From Winogradskyella vidalii (GTDB taxonomy: Bacteria; Bacteroidota; Bacteroidia; Flavobacteriales; Flavobacteriaceae), in contig NZ_JABFDG010000005.1 of the NCBI RefSeq assembly GCF_013403955.1, positions 303,492 to 367,491 of the forward strand: a DNA stretch of 64,000 nucleotides, written 5' to 3'. The position numbers and the translations under genes are program-made. Each line of letters begins with the position of its first letter. Position 1 is the stretch's first letter. Shown here one piece after another: positions 38,689 to 48,173 of the stretch. The notes beneath the pieces were generated by a model. The model was not told the origin of the DNA. It saw only the letters and a list, made by a program, of their open reading frames with translations, and searched no databases.

Positions 38689-40821
38689 ATGAAAAAAATT
38701 ATTTTAGGATTATTTGTGATATTATATTTAGGCTGTGATAAAGATGAAAATATTCAAATTGAAGCTCCGCCAGAAAATATTGAAATTGAAATTGAAGGAT
38801 TAAATGGTTTTGACTACAGTGATGTAAATGCCTTATCAGCTTCAAATGATATAGAAATAGAAGCGGATGGAACTTTTCAAAATCCTTATCAGGATAATGG
38901 CATCGAAGATTTGCCCGTGCTTTTTGTTAAAAATGAAACATTACTTTATGGGTATTTTCCGCATACATTAGCAACTAATAAAGTCACTACTGATGATATA
39001 ATATTATTTTTCGCGATGCTATATCCTAATATAGCAATAAGGGGATGGGAGCATCAAGATTTAAGAAATTTATTGACTTCTCATGATAGCTATGACCAAA
39101 TGAAAACGGTGGTTTTAGAAAATTTAAATGCAGGCTTACCTGTTTTAGAAAACCCTGATTTTATTGATTTTTTACGAGAACTCTCGCAAAGTAGTATAAC
39201 AAGTATTACTGGACGTGGAGCGAATGACGTAGTAGCTCAGTTTCAGTTTGATTACAAGAGAGATGGAACTATTGAATGGGTAGAAGAAGTGCCTCTATTT
39301 TCTACTTTAGGTATGACCATAAAAAATTTAGAAACGGATGAAATCGTTTTTGGACCAGAATTACTTAAGACAAAAAATTTAGAATTTAATACTCAATCTA
39401 TAGCTAATTGGATTTCAGATCAATTTTCTACTCCTCTAAGTGATCCTGTACAGAGTTTTAACCTTTCAGAAGATGGAAATTATGAGGTGTTATTGTCTAA
39501 TGGATTTTCGTATAATGAAGAGCTAAATACTATGCTTGAAAATAGATTTAAAAGACAATATGCAGCTACTTCAGTAGGTCTTGTTTTAACATCTGGTTTG
39601 AAAACTACTGCCGGTTCAAATGAGTGTCATGAAGCAATTGCAAGTTTTTATGCGCAACAATTTACGTTTGTAACAAATATGCTAATTACAAATGAGGTGC
39701 CTACAAATGATGATATGTTACAACATCTTAAGAGTACAGGTCTTCAGTTTTTTAACAGTGTAAATCAGTGTACAACAGGAACTGTAGTTAAGAAATTTTT
39801 TAAATTTTTAATAGGTATATCATTAGGGTTATTAAATGATGCATTAGATATTTCCGAATTAATTTTTATGACGAGAGATTATAGAGGGTCAAACATTTTG
39901 GTACTAGAAAATAGATATTTTGATAATGGCGTGTCTTTTGGTTATTTACAGGAAATTGGTAATACAGATATGATGAGTTTTACTGGTACTCCAGAGAGTG
40001 AATTTCCATATACAAGAGAATTTAAGGAGTTAGTTGAGAAATATGATATTGATAGAGGACTTACTACAAGTGAATTTTTAAATGTTAATGAGTGGGTTTC
40101 TGCAGAAAATTTACCCTTTAATGTGAATTTATTGGAAGGTGACGCTGAATTGGTAGGTGATTTTGGTGTTAAGGAAACTAATTCAGAAGGAAAAATAAAT
40201 TTGAATTTGTTGATGGGAGAGTCAGAATCAATAATAGAAATTGAGCCTGATTTTGAAAATGATTTTATAAATGGAAATGAAATAGAGATGATTTCTGTTG
40301 GAGCGTGTACTGTATTTACTGATACTAGAGATGGAAAAGTCTATCAAACCGTACAAATTGGAGGTGATTGTTGGTTTGTTGATAATATGAATTATGACAG
40401 TTATAATAGTATGTGTTACGATAATAATGATGAAAACTGTGAGACTTATGGGAAACTTTATGATTATGCAGCAGCTACTAGTGCTTGCCCTCCAGGCTCT
40501 CATTTACCTAGTTCTACTGAATGGCAATCTCTTTTTGATGCCTTAGGAGGAATCGATATTGCTGGAGGAAAAATGAAATCTACAGATTTATGGAATACGC
40601 CTAATGTTGGTGCTACCAATGAAAGTGGATTTAATGGTCTTCCGGGAGGAAATTGGACTACTTATCCACCACCAAGTGGCTCATCAGGTAATATGGGAGG
40701 GATTGGTTATTGGTGGGCTTCAGATGGGTCTACAATAGTACTTAATAGTGGTTCTGAAAATGTTAGTTTTGGTAGCCCTAATTCTGATTTTAAATTTTCG
40801 TGTAAATGTATTGTTGATTAA
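38689..40821 (+). CDS. large lipoprotein with C-terminal FISUMP domain, 710 aa
   Basis: Lipoprotein signal MKKIILGLFVILYLGCDKDEN, lipobox Cys at residue 16. A long domain of unknown type (residues ~60-520) includes two short hydrophobic stretches. The last ~165 residues match the Fibrobacter succinogenes major paralogous domain: FTDTRDGKVYQTVQIGGDCWFVDNMNY, YGKLYDYAAATSACPPGSHLPSSTEWQSLFDALGG and YWWASDG. Such proteins sit on the cell surface. It is the only cassette gene on the plus strand and has its own terminator, so it may be an independent insertion. Confidence 0.85.
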   Translation: MKKIILGLFVILYLGCDKDENIQIEAPPENIEIEIEGLNGFDYSDVNALSASNDIEIEADGTFQNPYQDNGIEDLPVLFVKNETLLYGYFPHTLATNKVTTDDIILFFAMLYPNIAIRGWEHQDLRNLLTSHDSYDQMKTVVLENLNAGLPVLENPDFIDFLRELSQSSITSITGRGANDVVAQFQFDYKRDGTIEWVEEVPLFSTLGMTIKNLETDEIVFGPELLKTKNLEFNTQSIANWISDQFSTPLSDPVQSFNLSEDGNYEVLLSNGFSYNEELNTMLENRFKRQYAATSVGLVLTSGLKTTAGSNECHEAIASFYAQQFTFVTNMLITNEVPTNDDMLQHLKSTGLQFFNSVNQCTTGTVVKKFFKFLIGISLGLLNDALDISELIFMTRDYRGSNILVLENRYFDNGVSFGYLQEIGNTDMMSFTGTPESEFPYTREFKELVEKYDIDRGLTTSEFLNVNEWVSAENLPFNVNLLEGDAELVGDFGVKETNSEGKINLNLLMGESESIIEIEPDFENDFINGNEIEMISVGACTVFTDTRDGKVYQTVQIGGDCWFVDNMNYDSYNSMCYDNNDENCETYGKLYDYAAATSACPPGSHLPSSTEWQSLFDALGGIDIAGGKMKSTDLWNTPNVGATNESGFNGLPGGNWTTYPPPSGSSGNMGGIGYWWASDGSTIVLNSGSENVSFGSPNSDFKFSCKCIVD

Positions 40822-40869
40822 AAAGTAAATTAGCGAAACTATTTATCACTAATAAAATTTTTCAAATAA

Positions 40870-40920
40870 AAACCTTTCATAAGTAAATATAACTTGTGAA
40901 AGGTTTAATTTTTTTTTTTC
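40870..40920 (+). terminator. terminator after the FISUMP lipoprotein gene
   Basis: AAACCTTTCA pairs with TGAAAGGTTT over ten bases with a 17-base loop, followed by a run of twelve T. Confidence 0.88.
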
Positions 40921-40998
40921 TAAAGTGACACTATTTTTATTTTAATGTAGTTTGCTTTGTTCTACTATGCAATTGTTCCACCTGGTGCTCTATTATTT

Positions 40999-41117
40999 AA
41001 CGGTGTTGTGCACCGTTGGTTTAGCAACTAAATTAGTAAACATTTACGAACCCGTGAATATTCCGCAGGAATATTCGCAAGTAGGGAAGAACCTAGCAAT
41101 TAATTATACACGTTGTT
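40999..41117. repeat. junction element J7 (type 1)
   Basis: AACGGTGTTGTGCACC start, arm 1 partly kept (GGTTTAGCAACTAAA), and central arm GAATATTCC-GCA-GGAATATTC with perfect pairing by bases different from J1. Right end TATACACGTTGTT. Confidence 0.8.
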
Positions 41118-41162
41118 GTGTGCAGTTTTTGTTCGTTGTGATTGAGCGATTCACGATTTAAT

Positions 41163-41585
41163 TTAGTTTACTAATATTGAGGTTGTACGAACTTGACCTG
41201 ATTCAACTGTTAAAGAAGGATGAGTAATACTTTCTAAAGAAAAACCATTTGAAACCGTTAAAAAAGCTTCAAAGTAATATGGTCCACTACCATTTTGCAT
41301 TACATAATCTTCTAAATCAAAACTAACTTTTCCTTCAGAATTACTAGTTTCTTGAAATAAAATTTCAGGTAATGGCTGATTTTCTTGCACTTCTTCATTA
41401 AAAATCATTACAATATAGCCAGATTGCGCATCATTTGAGCTATTTATTACAGTTAAATTTACAGTGGCTGTCGTTCCGCCAGTTGTTGTTCCTCCAGTTG
41501 TTGTAGTTGTTTCTGATTCAGAGTCGTCTGAAGAACAAGAGAATAAAGTTCCAATTAAAAGGAACAGCATAAACATTTTTTTCAT
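41163..41585 (-). CDS. small lipoprotein with Ig-like beta fold, 140 aa
   Basis: The signal MKKMFMLFLLIGTLFSCSSDDSE has a lipobox Cys at residue 17. A Thr/Gly-rich linker with a short repeat (TTTGGTTTGGTT) leads to a ~90-residue beta-rich domain (ATVNLTVINSSNDAQSGYIVMIF ... LEDYVMQNGSGPYYFEAFLTV). Function unknown, outer-membrane or surface location likely. Cassette ends are GTTGTGTGCAG and TTGCACACAAC. Confidence 0.75.
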   Translation of the reverse strand: MKKMFMLFLLIGTLFSCSSDDSESETTTTTGGTTTGGTTATVNLTVINSSNDAQSGYIVMIFNEEVQENQPLPEILFQETSNSEGKVSFDLEDYVMQNGSGPYYFEAFLTVSNGFSLESITHPSLTVESGQVRTTSILVN

Positions 41586-41637
41586 TTGTTTTGTTTTTAA
41601 TTATTAATTTTTGTTGTGAACCGCTCAAATTGCACAC

Positions 41638-41990
41638 AACTCGTTATATCATAACTTTTATAAGTGATATCCTATAAATTTAGCGGGATATAACAAAAGT
41701 TACTTGTCCTAAAAATTAGGCGTGTTAAAGTTAATTATATTTATGAATATAGCTATACGTAGTTGTACGTATATGTCTCTAAATCATGGCTAAGTTAAAA
41801 GTTTCTGTTCTAGATAATTTACGGTAAACCGTAATGCTTGAGTTATAACAAACAAAACCCTATAAAACGCTAAAAACCACCAGGCTTTTGCTAGGTGGTT
41901 TTTAAATTAATAGTTAGAACATGCTATAAAAGCATTGGTTTTTACTTTTAGGATTGGTTTAACAGATATCGATGGCATAGCATATATGCA
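41638..41990. repeat. junction element J8 (type 2)
   Basis: Nearly identical to J2 and J5 over ~250 bases, including TTACGGTAAACCGTAA and the AAAAACC/GGTTTTT hairpin. Similarity to J5 continues to the AACAGATATCGATGGCATAGCA segment. It has no type 1 right half: array sequence stops here and chromosomal genes follow. Confidence 0.82.
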
Positions 41991-41997
41991 ATAGCGC

Positions 41998-42129
41998 TTA
42001 CTTTTTTACCATTATTGGCTCTGGTTTTTGCCATCTTTTGAGCCATTGAATAAGCTTAACCAAAGCTTGACCAAATACAATAGAGGATGATAAAAACAAG
42101 CGTGTTAATACACCAATTATATATATCAT
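41998..42129 (-). CDS. possible small membrane protein, 43 aa
   Basis: An ATG at 42127-42129 opens a frame giving one hydrophobic helix (MIYIIGVLTRLFLSSSIVFG) followed by a basic tail QALVKLIQWLKRWQKPEP. Length and layout fit single-pass micropeptides but no homologue is known to me. It begins ~85 bases downstream of the SDR gene. Confidence 0.35.
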   Translation of the reverse strand: MIYIIGVLTRLFLSSSIVFGQALVKLIQWLKRWQKPEPIMVKK

Positions 42130-42213
42130 GTTATATGATTTTAATCTACAAATTTGACTGTTTTAACTGCTGTCTTAATACCATCTTACTTATTGGATTA
42201 CTTTTTTTTATAA

Positions 42214-43050
42214 TTATTGATAGCTTGCTGTTGCTGTAAATCCTGCTGTAACTTCTATGGTAGCGTTATTCACAAAGTAGTTTTCTACGATTTCAGTTGC
42301 CATTGTAGCTACGCATTTTGGATCTCCTGGTTCTTTAGGGAAAATTGCAGCTTCCTGCCACTGAGCTCCAGCAATACCTTTAATTTCTTCTACAATTTTG
42401 GTGTCAAAAAATCCCGGTAGTATGGAGTTAACTCGTATGCCGCCTGGTGCAAAATTCACAGACATTTCTTTAGTTAAGCCTAACAAACCTGCTTTACTAG
42501 AAGCATAACCACAGTTAAATCCTGGAGAATGTCTTTTATTTGCTGATATTGATGATATAAAGATAATAGCACCGCGTTCTCCTTTCTCATTAGGTTTATT
42601 CTTCATCATTTCGAAAGCTGCTAATCTACCAGCGTCAAAATTACCAATTAAATTAATGTTTATGTCTTTAACAAAGGCTTCTAAAGACCCCGGTCCTTCG
42701 TTAGTGTACTGCCAATTAAATGACCCGCCAGATTGAACGCTTTCTGGAGTTGGCGCCATTGGTAAAGCCCACGTAAGTCCTCCACCTCCTGCACAGGCTA
42801 AAAGTACATCTAGTCTTCCCCATTTGCTCATGACACCATTTACGGCGGCTTGCAATTCGTCGGTTTTGGTCATATCTGCTTTATAAAATATAACATTTGC
42901 CCCGTATTCATATGTGAGGGTTTTTCCTTTTTCCTCATTAATATCGGTAACCATTACTTTTGCTCCTTTACTAAGGAATAATTCCATACTAGCTAACCCC
43001 ATACCAGAGCATCCGCCAGTAATCCAAATTACTTTATCTTGTATTTTCAT
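42214..43050 (-). CDS. SDR-family oxidoreductase
   Basis: Rossmann fold with the cofactor motif ITGGCSGMGLASMELF (TGxxxGMG), catalytic Ser in FISSISANKRH, and YASSKAG (YxxxK). Acidic Asp in VTDINEEKG after beta-2 suggests NAD preference. 278 residues, full length. It lies 21 bases after an acetoacetate-decarboxylase-like gene on the same strand; with another SDR and a DUF4334 gene it forms a four-gene catabolic operon of unknown substrate. Confidence 0.88.
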   Translation of the reverse strand: MKIQDKVIWITGGCSGMGLASMELFLSKGAKVMVTDINEEKGKTLTYEYGANVIFYKADMTKTDELQAAVNGVMSKWGRLDVLLACAGGGGLTWALPMAPTPESVQSGGSFNWQYTNEGPGSLEAFVKDININLIGNFDAGRLAAFEMMKNKPNEKGERGAIIFISSISANKRHSPGFNCGYASSKAGLLGLTKEMSVNFAPGGIRVNSILPGFFDTKIVEEIKGIAGAQWQEAAIFPKEPGDPKCVATMATEIVENYFVNNATIEVTAGFTATASYQ

Positions 43051-43071
43051 ATGATAATTTTAGTAGGTTTA

Positions 43072-43848
43072 CTATTTAAGAAAATTATGTAATGTAGTTC
43101 CCCAAGTTAGTATCCAGTCATATTTCAAATAATAAGACTCAAGTATTTCTTTTACTGGTAAAGTACGACCCGTATCTAAACGTATATCTCCATTAATTTT
43201 TCCTTCAAGAGGTCTCATTTCCTTCATTTTTAAAGAACCATCAACCATACCGGGTGTATTAATCTCTAAAACATCCCAACCATTTCCTCTAACATTAGGA
43301 ATGGCTTTACAAACTAATAATGGGCCTTGAGGTACCGCAGATCCAAGATTAGCTGGTGTTTCAGATGTCCAAGTTTTAAAGTCTACATCGCATAATGTTT
43401 TTCCGTGACGTTTTTTTATAACACTAACATCACTTGTTCCAAATTCGCCATCTACAGAAAATAGAGCTTCTCTTTTTGGGTATCCGTATAATACTTGACC
43501 ACTTAAAATAGGTGATATGGTGCTTTCTGGATCAATAGAACCTAAGTATAACTGCGCAGCATATTCACCAATTACAGTGTCTCCATTTACTTCTATAGAA
43601 GCAGGAACAGATATAACAGACTCCCAATAAGGTCTAATTTTTTTCTCTGTACATTCAAACTTATTAATTCTTAGTAATACAACATCTTCGTAACCTGGTA
43701 CAAAACTCAATCCTTCAGGTAAAAACCCTTCAAGAGCAGCTTTATCCGTTTTAAAAGCTATGGCATAGGTTTCAGAATCTGGGAATGAATAATCTGGTCT
43801 ATCAAAATTTGATGTTATTTCATTTGGTATAAAAAATTGTTTTTTCAT
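43072..43848 (-). CDS. acetoacetate decarboxylase family protein
   Basis: The ADC fold is recognised by YAIAFKTDKAALEGFLPEGL near the N-terminus, GSIDPESTISPILSGQVLYGYPKREALF in the middle (the conserved YGYPK), and WGTTLHNFL at the end. At 258 residues it is complete. Family members decarboxylate beta-keto acids or act as aldolase/dehydratases through a Schiff-base Lys. It lies between two SDR genes, which suggests oxidation to a keto acid and its removal. Confidence 0.85.
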   Translation of the reverse strand: MKKQFFIPNEITSNFDRPDYSFPDSETYAIAFKTDKAALEGFLPEGLSFVPGYEDVVLLRINKFECTEKKIRPYWESVISVPASIEVNGDTVIGEYAAQLYLGSIDPESTISPILSGQVLYGYPKREALFSVDGEFGTSDVSVIKKRHGKTLCDVDFKTWTSETPANLGSAVPQGPLLVCKAIPNVRGNGWDVLEINTPGMVDGSLKMKEMRPLEGKINGDIRLDTGRTLPVKEILESYYLKYDWILTWGTTLHNFLK

Positions 43849-43917
43849 GATTATATTTTTTAAAATTATTAATTATGCACCTAAGTGCTTATTATTCTTA
43901 TGTTTAATTATTGATGT

Positions 43918-44661
43918 TTACATAAATCTATTTAAAAACGCCATTATACCGGCAGCACCTGGGTAGCAGATTTTTTTTCCTTTTTTAATGCTTTTTTCAA
44001 CCGCATTTACAACAGCTTCAGGAGAAGTGGTCATATATTTTTTGAAGAAAGTACTATTGAACATATCGGGTTGATCCGTTTCTTCTGCTTGTTTTAAGAG
44101 CGGTGTATTTACAGCCGGCGGACAAACCAATAATATTCTAACCTTAGATTTTTTGTTTTCTTCAATTAATACTTTGGTATAAAAATTATTAGCGCTTTTT
44201 GTAGCACCATAGGCACCAAATTTGGGAGTAATCAACATCCCTGCCGTAGAACCGTAAATAATGACATCGCCACTGTTTCTTTTTAACATTTGAGGCACTA
44301 CAGTTTGGCATATATTAACCATTCCACTGTAGTTGATTAGCATTAACTTGTTGATATGTTCTGCGGATAAGTCTTTCAACAAACCTGCTGGCATAATCCC
44401 AGCGCAATTAAATAAACGGTCTATAGGTCCTAAATTGGCAATTACTTTGCTAATTACTTCTCGTACTAATTCAATATTTGTTACATCGCAATAGTAGGGG
44501 TGTATGTTTTTAGATCTGGAAGCTGTTTCTTCTAATCCTTTTTTATTTACATCTAAAATGGCAATTATAGCACCTTCTTCTGTAGCTAGTTTTGTGGCGT
44601 GTAATTGTCCTATTCCACTTGCTCCTCCAGAAATCAGTACTATTTTATCTTTGAATTTCAT
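43918..44661 (-). CDS. SDR-family oxidoreductase
   Basis: Cofactor motif ISGGASGIGQLHATKL, NCAG in LFNCAGIMPAG, catalytic Ser/Tyr/Lys in YGSTAGMLITPKFGAYGATKSAN. It has a C-terminal hydrophobic end (AAGIMAFLNRFM) suggesting membrane contact. 247 residues. It is 4 bases downstream of the DUF4334 gene and so co-translated with it. Confidence 0.88.
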   Translation of the reverse strand: MKFKDKIVLISGGASGIGQLHATKLATEEGAIIAILDVNKKGLEETASRSKNIHPYYCDVTNIELVREVISKVIANLGPIDRLFNCAGIMPAGLLKDLSAEHINKLMLINYSGMVNICQTVVPQMLKRNSGDVIIYGSTAGMLITPKFGAYGATKSANNFYTKVLIEENKKSKVRILLVCPPAVNTPLLKQAEETDQPDMFNSTFFKKYMTTSPEAVVNAVEKSIKKGKKICYPGAAGIMAFLNRFM

Positions 44662-44665
44662 AGGC

Positions 44666-45244
44666 TTAGAATTTTATATTGTAGTTAGAGTCGTTATCTC
44701 TTTCTAATACAAAAGCATAAGGGAAATTGGGAGAATCCCCTTTTTTATCCATAAGCCCCAATACGGTATTCTCATTAATTTTTATAAAATGATCATTAAT
44801 AGGTTTATCATCATATTGCATTGTTGCCGTTGCTTTTCCTCTATATTCAATCATTCTTAGCCGAGCACCAGACTTGTTTGTTTGTAAAAATGGTTTTGCT
44901 AATGACATTAAACTACCTATAATATTGCTAGGAACTTTTACATCCATAGAAAGTTTCTTAGGGTTTACAGCATATAATTGCGTTTTATTCTTTGCAAAGA
45001 ACACTAACGGGTGTACTTCTTCGGGAGATTTAAATACTTTTCCGTACCAGCCAGAAGGGACTAACATACCATCTAAAGAATGGCCTGTTTTAATTTCATA
45101 ACCTTTCCAACGACCGGTCATAAAATCTAAGCTTACAGGTTCTAATTGGTCATAAATTCTTAATACGTCAGATACATCTGCTTTTCTATTACTTAGTATT
45201 TCGTTTAAGAGTTCTGTGTTTACTTTTTTATTATTTGTGTCCAT
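44666..45244 (-). CDS. GXWXG/DUF4334 domain protein
   Basis: N-terminal GXWXG motif region LEPVSLDFMTGRWKGYEIKTGHSLDGML and SGWYGKVFKSPEEVHPLVF, followed by DUF4334: LRMIEYRGKATATMQYDDKPINDHFIKINENTVLGLMD. 192 residues, soluble. The family is thought to bind lipid-like or aromatic ligands. It is the first gene of the four-gene operon with SDR, ADC-like and SDR. Confidence 0.85.
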   Translation of the reverse strand: MDTNNKKVNTELLNEILSNRKADVSDVLRIYDQLEPVSLDFMTGRWKGYEIKTGHSLDGMLVPSGWYGKVFKSPEEVHPLVFFAKNKTQLYAVNPKKLSMDVKVPSNIIGSLMSLAKPFLQTNKSGARLRMIEYRGKATATMQYDDKPINDHFIKINENTVLGLMDKKGDSPNFPYAFVLERDNDSNYNIKF

Positions 45245-45515
45245 AATATGCTATTTTAACTACTTGTACATAATTGAGTGAATAACTCTAATACAAAAGT
45301 ATAATAGCGTTCAAAGTAAATAACGCACCATATGGTGCAAATAGGTTTTATGGGATTGGTTGTGTTTTAAAAATTACATTTTTATGCGCAGGGCGATGGG
45401 CAATACTTTTTATTATTAAATATTTGAATCCGCAAGATCTTTATTGATTAACATCATATTTAACTATGGTTGTACCTATAAGATGGATGCTATTTTGGTA
45501 TAAAAAAATGAGGGT

Positions 45516-46100
45516 TTATTGTTGTTTTGAAAAAACACGTCTAAATGTGTTTCTATGAATTCCTAAATAGGAAGCAATATGCGAATATGGAAATAATTCA
45601 AAAGCTTTAGGCTTAAACTTTTGTAGTAATTTTATTTTTTCTTCAGCGGAACCAAGTTGTAGTATCTTGCTTCTTTGCAAGGCATATTGAAATTGCTGTT
45701 TAATAAGTAGCATTTCTAAATGAAGAAACCGAGGATACTCTGTGTAAAGGTTTATGATATCGTGGATATAAAAGAAACTTACAAATGATTCTTCCTGAAA
45801 TTTAATATTTAAATTAGAGTTTTCATTTTGTAAATAGCTCTCATAATTAAAAAGGATATCTTGATTGTTAGGGTAGAAGAAGTGTTTTATAACTTCTTCG
45901 CCATTATCATCTATTATATAGGAATACGCTGTCCCTTTTAAAATTAAGCCGATTTTTTTACACGGACTTCCTTCTTTCAGAAAAAGGTCATTTCGTTTAA
46001 AGACACATGTGGTTAAATGTTGCTCTAAAATAGATATTTCTTTAGCCGTAAGGTTAAAATAATCATACTTATTATTTATATGTTCTGATATATTTATCAT
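45516..46100 (-). CDS. Crp/Fnr-family regulator with divergent HTH
   Basis: Cyclic-nucleotide-like domain (LFLKEGSPCKKIGLILKGTAYSYIIDDNGEEVIKHFFYP) followed by the HTH FPYSHIASYLGIHRNTFRRVFSKQQ. It lies upstream of the DUF4334-ADC-SDR operon on the same strand with a 270-base gap, so it is a candidate regulator of that operon. Confidence 0.87.
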   Translation of the reverse strand: MINISEHINNKYDYFNLTAKEISILEQHLTTCVFKRNDLFLKEGSPCKKIGLILKGTAYSYIIDDNGEEVIKHFFYPNNQDILFNYESYLQNENSNLNIKFQEESFVSFFYIHDIINLYTEYPRFLHLEMLLIKQQFQYALQRSKILQLGSAEEKIKLLQKFKPKAFELFPYSHIASYLGIHRNTFRRVFSKQQ

Positions 46101-46190
46101 TTTAAAATAGCTGCGTTTTCATTTTAAACAAATTTAAATAATAAAGTGATTTTTAGTAAAGTTAGTTATGCTAAACTCTTATTAAATAAT

Positions 46191-46223
46191 AAAGTGGTTT
46201 GAATTAAAACTCAAACCACTTTT
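46191..46223 (-). terminator. terminator after ohr
   Basis: AAAGTGGTTTGA and TCAAACCACTTT form a twelve-base stem with an eight-base loop, T-rich on both sides. It lies between the end of ohr and the start of the Crp/Fnr gene. Confidence 0.85.
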
Positions 46224-46248
46224 ATTTATTTGCAGTGTTTAAAATAGC

Positions 46249-46662
46249 TTATTTTAAATTTATTTTAACGTCCACGTTTCCTTTCAAGGCTACAGAATAC
46301 GGACATACTGCGTGTGCTTTTTCTAACAATTCTTGTGCTTTATCTTTTTCTACACCTTTAACTTCTACATCTATAACTGCTGTTAAACCGTATGAAGATG
46401 GGTTTTGCATTGCTAAACCTATGTTAGCTGTAGTAGCCGATTCTATTGCAATTTTTTCTGCGCCAGCAACCATTTGCAAAGCACTATCAAAACAAGCTGA
46501 ATAACCTGCGGCAAATAATTGTTCTGGATTAGTGTATTTTCCACCTTCTCCACCCATTTGTATTGGCATTTTTAAATCAAATTCTATAACACCATCTGAA
46601 CTTTTTACATGACCGTTTCTTCCTCCTGTTGTTGTTGCTGAGGTTTCAAATAACTGTTTCAT
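46249..46662 (-). CDS. ohr: organic hydroperoxide resistance protein (Ohr/OsmC family)
   Basis: The Ohr pattern is complete: ATTTGGRNGHVKSSDGVIEFDL with the active-site Arg, PEQLFAAGYSACFDSALQMVA with peroxidatic Cys, and AHAVCPYSVALKGNVDV with resolving Cys. 137 residues. It reduces organic hydroperoxides with lipoylated protein or thiols. It lies 12 bases after the MarR gene, the standard ohrR-ohr pairing, with DoxX upstream in the same unit. Confidence 0.93.
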   Translation of the reverse strand: MKQLFETSATTTGGRNGHVKSSDGVIEFDLKMPIQMGGEGGKYTNPEQLFAAGYSACFDSALQMVAGAEKIAIESATTANIGLAMQNPSSYGLTAVIDVEVKGVEKDKAQELLEKAHAVCPYSVALKGNVDVKINLK

Positions 46663-46674
46663 AATTTTTATCTT

Positions 46675-47139
46675 TTATTTATTATTACTCGTTTTATCTT
46701 GTATTATATGTAATAACTTAACTAGATTATTTCTGAATGAAATTAGTTCCGATTCATCAAAATCTTCAGTTGTAAAAGCACTTAGGATTTTTTCAGGGAT
46801 TTCAGCTGCTTGCTCTTTTAATTTATCTCCTTTGGTACTTAAAGACACCATAACCGTGCGTTCATCTGTTTTAGATCGAACTCTATGAATAAGTTCTTTT
46901 TGTTCTAAGCGCTTTAATAATGGCGTAAGTGTATTGGACTCTAAAAATAAACGAGCACCAATATCTTTTACAGACATTTGCTTGTACTGCCACAAAGCCA
47001 ATAGTACCAGATACTGTGGATAGGTAATATCTAAGGGTTTTAAGTGTGGCGTATACATTTTTGTAGTTAACCGAGAGGCCGCATACAATGGAAAACACAA
47101 TTGATTGTTAAGCTGTAACTGTTCGCAAGAATTACTCAT
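46675..47139 (-). CDS. ohrR: MarR-family regulator, OhrR type
   Basis: Winged HTH with MSVKDIGARLFLESNTLTPLLKRLEQKELIHR and the wing RSKTDERTVMVSLS. The N-terminal Cys in LNNQLCFPLYAASR matches the redox-sensing Cys of OhrR. Adjacent to ohr in the same direction, it should repress the ohr operon until oxidised by organic peroxides. Confidence 0.9.
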   Translation of the reverse strand: MSNSCEQLQLNNQLCFPLYAASRLTTKMYTPHLKPLDITYPQYLVLLALWQYKQMSVKDIGARLFLESNTLTPLLKRLEQKELIHRVRSKTDERTVMVSLSTKGDKLKEQAAEIPEKILSAFTTEDFDESELISFRNNLVKLLHIIQDKTSNNK

Positions 47140-47141
47140 AA

Positions 47142-47570
47142 TTATTTTTTTATTTTATTTTTAAGATAAGCGAATGCTCCTGTAGACCATAAGGCCCATA
47201 AAATTAAAAGAGGTTGAAAGAACAATCGAATAAATCTTTTTTGATCTGTATCTAAGCCAAAGGCACTAATGCCATTAGTGTATTGTGATATATTACCAGG
47301 AAAGATTAACACATAAAATAGGGCTAAAGCGATACCTGCTTTTATTTTGTGTTTAGTTAGGAAAACCATTGCCAATCCTAATGAAATTTCCACAATACCA
47401 GAAGCGAGTACTATAAAATCCATGAATAGCGCATTGTCTGGTAACCACCGAGGTACTTGTGCTAAAAATTCTTGTCTTTGAAAAGTTAAATGTCCGACAC
47501 CTGCTAAAAGCATTAGTCCTCCTAAAATTACTCTAGCTATGTTTTGAAAAATAGATGTTTTGTTATTCAT
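47142..47570 (-). CDS. DoxX-family membrane protein
   Basis: Four TM helices in 142 residues (ARVILGGLMLLAGVGHLTF, FIVLASGIVEISLGLAMVFL, AGIALALFYVLIFPG and LFFQPLLILWALWSTGAF). DoxX-like proteins are inner-membrane, linked to thiol/oxidative stress. It ends 2 bases before ohrR and is the first gene of that operon. Confidence 0.87.
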   Translation of the reverse strand: MNNKTSIFQNIARVILGGLMLLAGVGHLTFQRQEFLAQVPRWLPDNALFMDFIVLASGIVEISLGLAMVFLTKHKIKAGIALALFYVLIFPGNISQYTNGISAFGLDTDQKRFIRLFFQPLLILWALWSTGAFAYLKNKIKK

Positions 47571-47657
47571 ATCGTAAAAGATTAAATCGTGTGCGATGCA
47601 AATATAATAAAAATATTTAGAACACCTATTTTACAATCTTATTGTTTAATTATTACC

Positions 47658-47815
47658 AACGGTTCTGTGTATGGTTTACTTAGTCTGTTGGCTGCGCTCG
47701 GGTGTGGTGTGGTTAAGCAACTTAGTTAGTAACCAAAACACCGATAGAAAGTCTGTGAGGATTTTTAGAAGTAGGGAAGACCAGCAATTACTTTTAGCCA
47801 TTGTTGGCAGCTGGT
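47658..47815. repeat. junction element J9 (type 1, long form)
   Basis: AACGGTTCTGTGTATGG start, insert TTAGTCTGTTGGCTGCGCTCG as in J6 with minor changes, and right end TTTTAGCCATTGTT. Array sequence resumes here after a 5.7-kb block of ordinary genes. Confidence 0.8.
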
Positions 47816-47816
47816 T

Positions 47817-48173
47817 TTATTTATTGTTAATTATCAATTGTTCTTTAATCAGTTGTTTTAATTCTGTTACAGGTGCTTTTTGGTTAAACTTAATTTGGAC
47901 TGTACTTTTCCCTGTTTTATATCCTTTTTCTTCCAAAATTTCACGCATTTCTACAGTTAAAGAATCGATACCAAAACTCACGTGTTTTTTAGCCAAGGAA
48001 AAACCTGCAAGAATGCCGTTGTATTTGTATATCGGCACATTCCAACTTATGCCACCTTCAGCTTTAGGTTCTGTAGCTTCAATTCAATTTTTGAGTTTGA
48101 TCATTACCTCTTGTGCTTCTTTTGGTGAATTGTCTATAAACTCATCAATTGTTTTAGGTTTTAAATCTTTCAC
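47817..48173 (-). pseudogene. DUF1801 / iron-chaperone-like (YdhG) protein with a nonsense codon
   Basis: From a GTG at 48173 the frame reads VKDLKPKTIDEFIDNSPKEA and VMIKLKN, then TGA at 48084-48086, then IEATEPKAEGGISWNVPIYKYNGILAGF to the C-terminus. This is the DUF1801 fold, and only one codon is wrong (probably CGA to TGA). The cassette's left end falls two bases beyond its stop codon. Confidence 0.8.

Noticed and set aside
40952..41161. Plus-strand open frame of 69 codons
   Set aside because: It lies inside junction J7 and its translation is that of the repeat.
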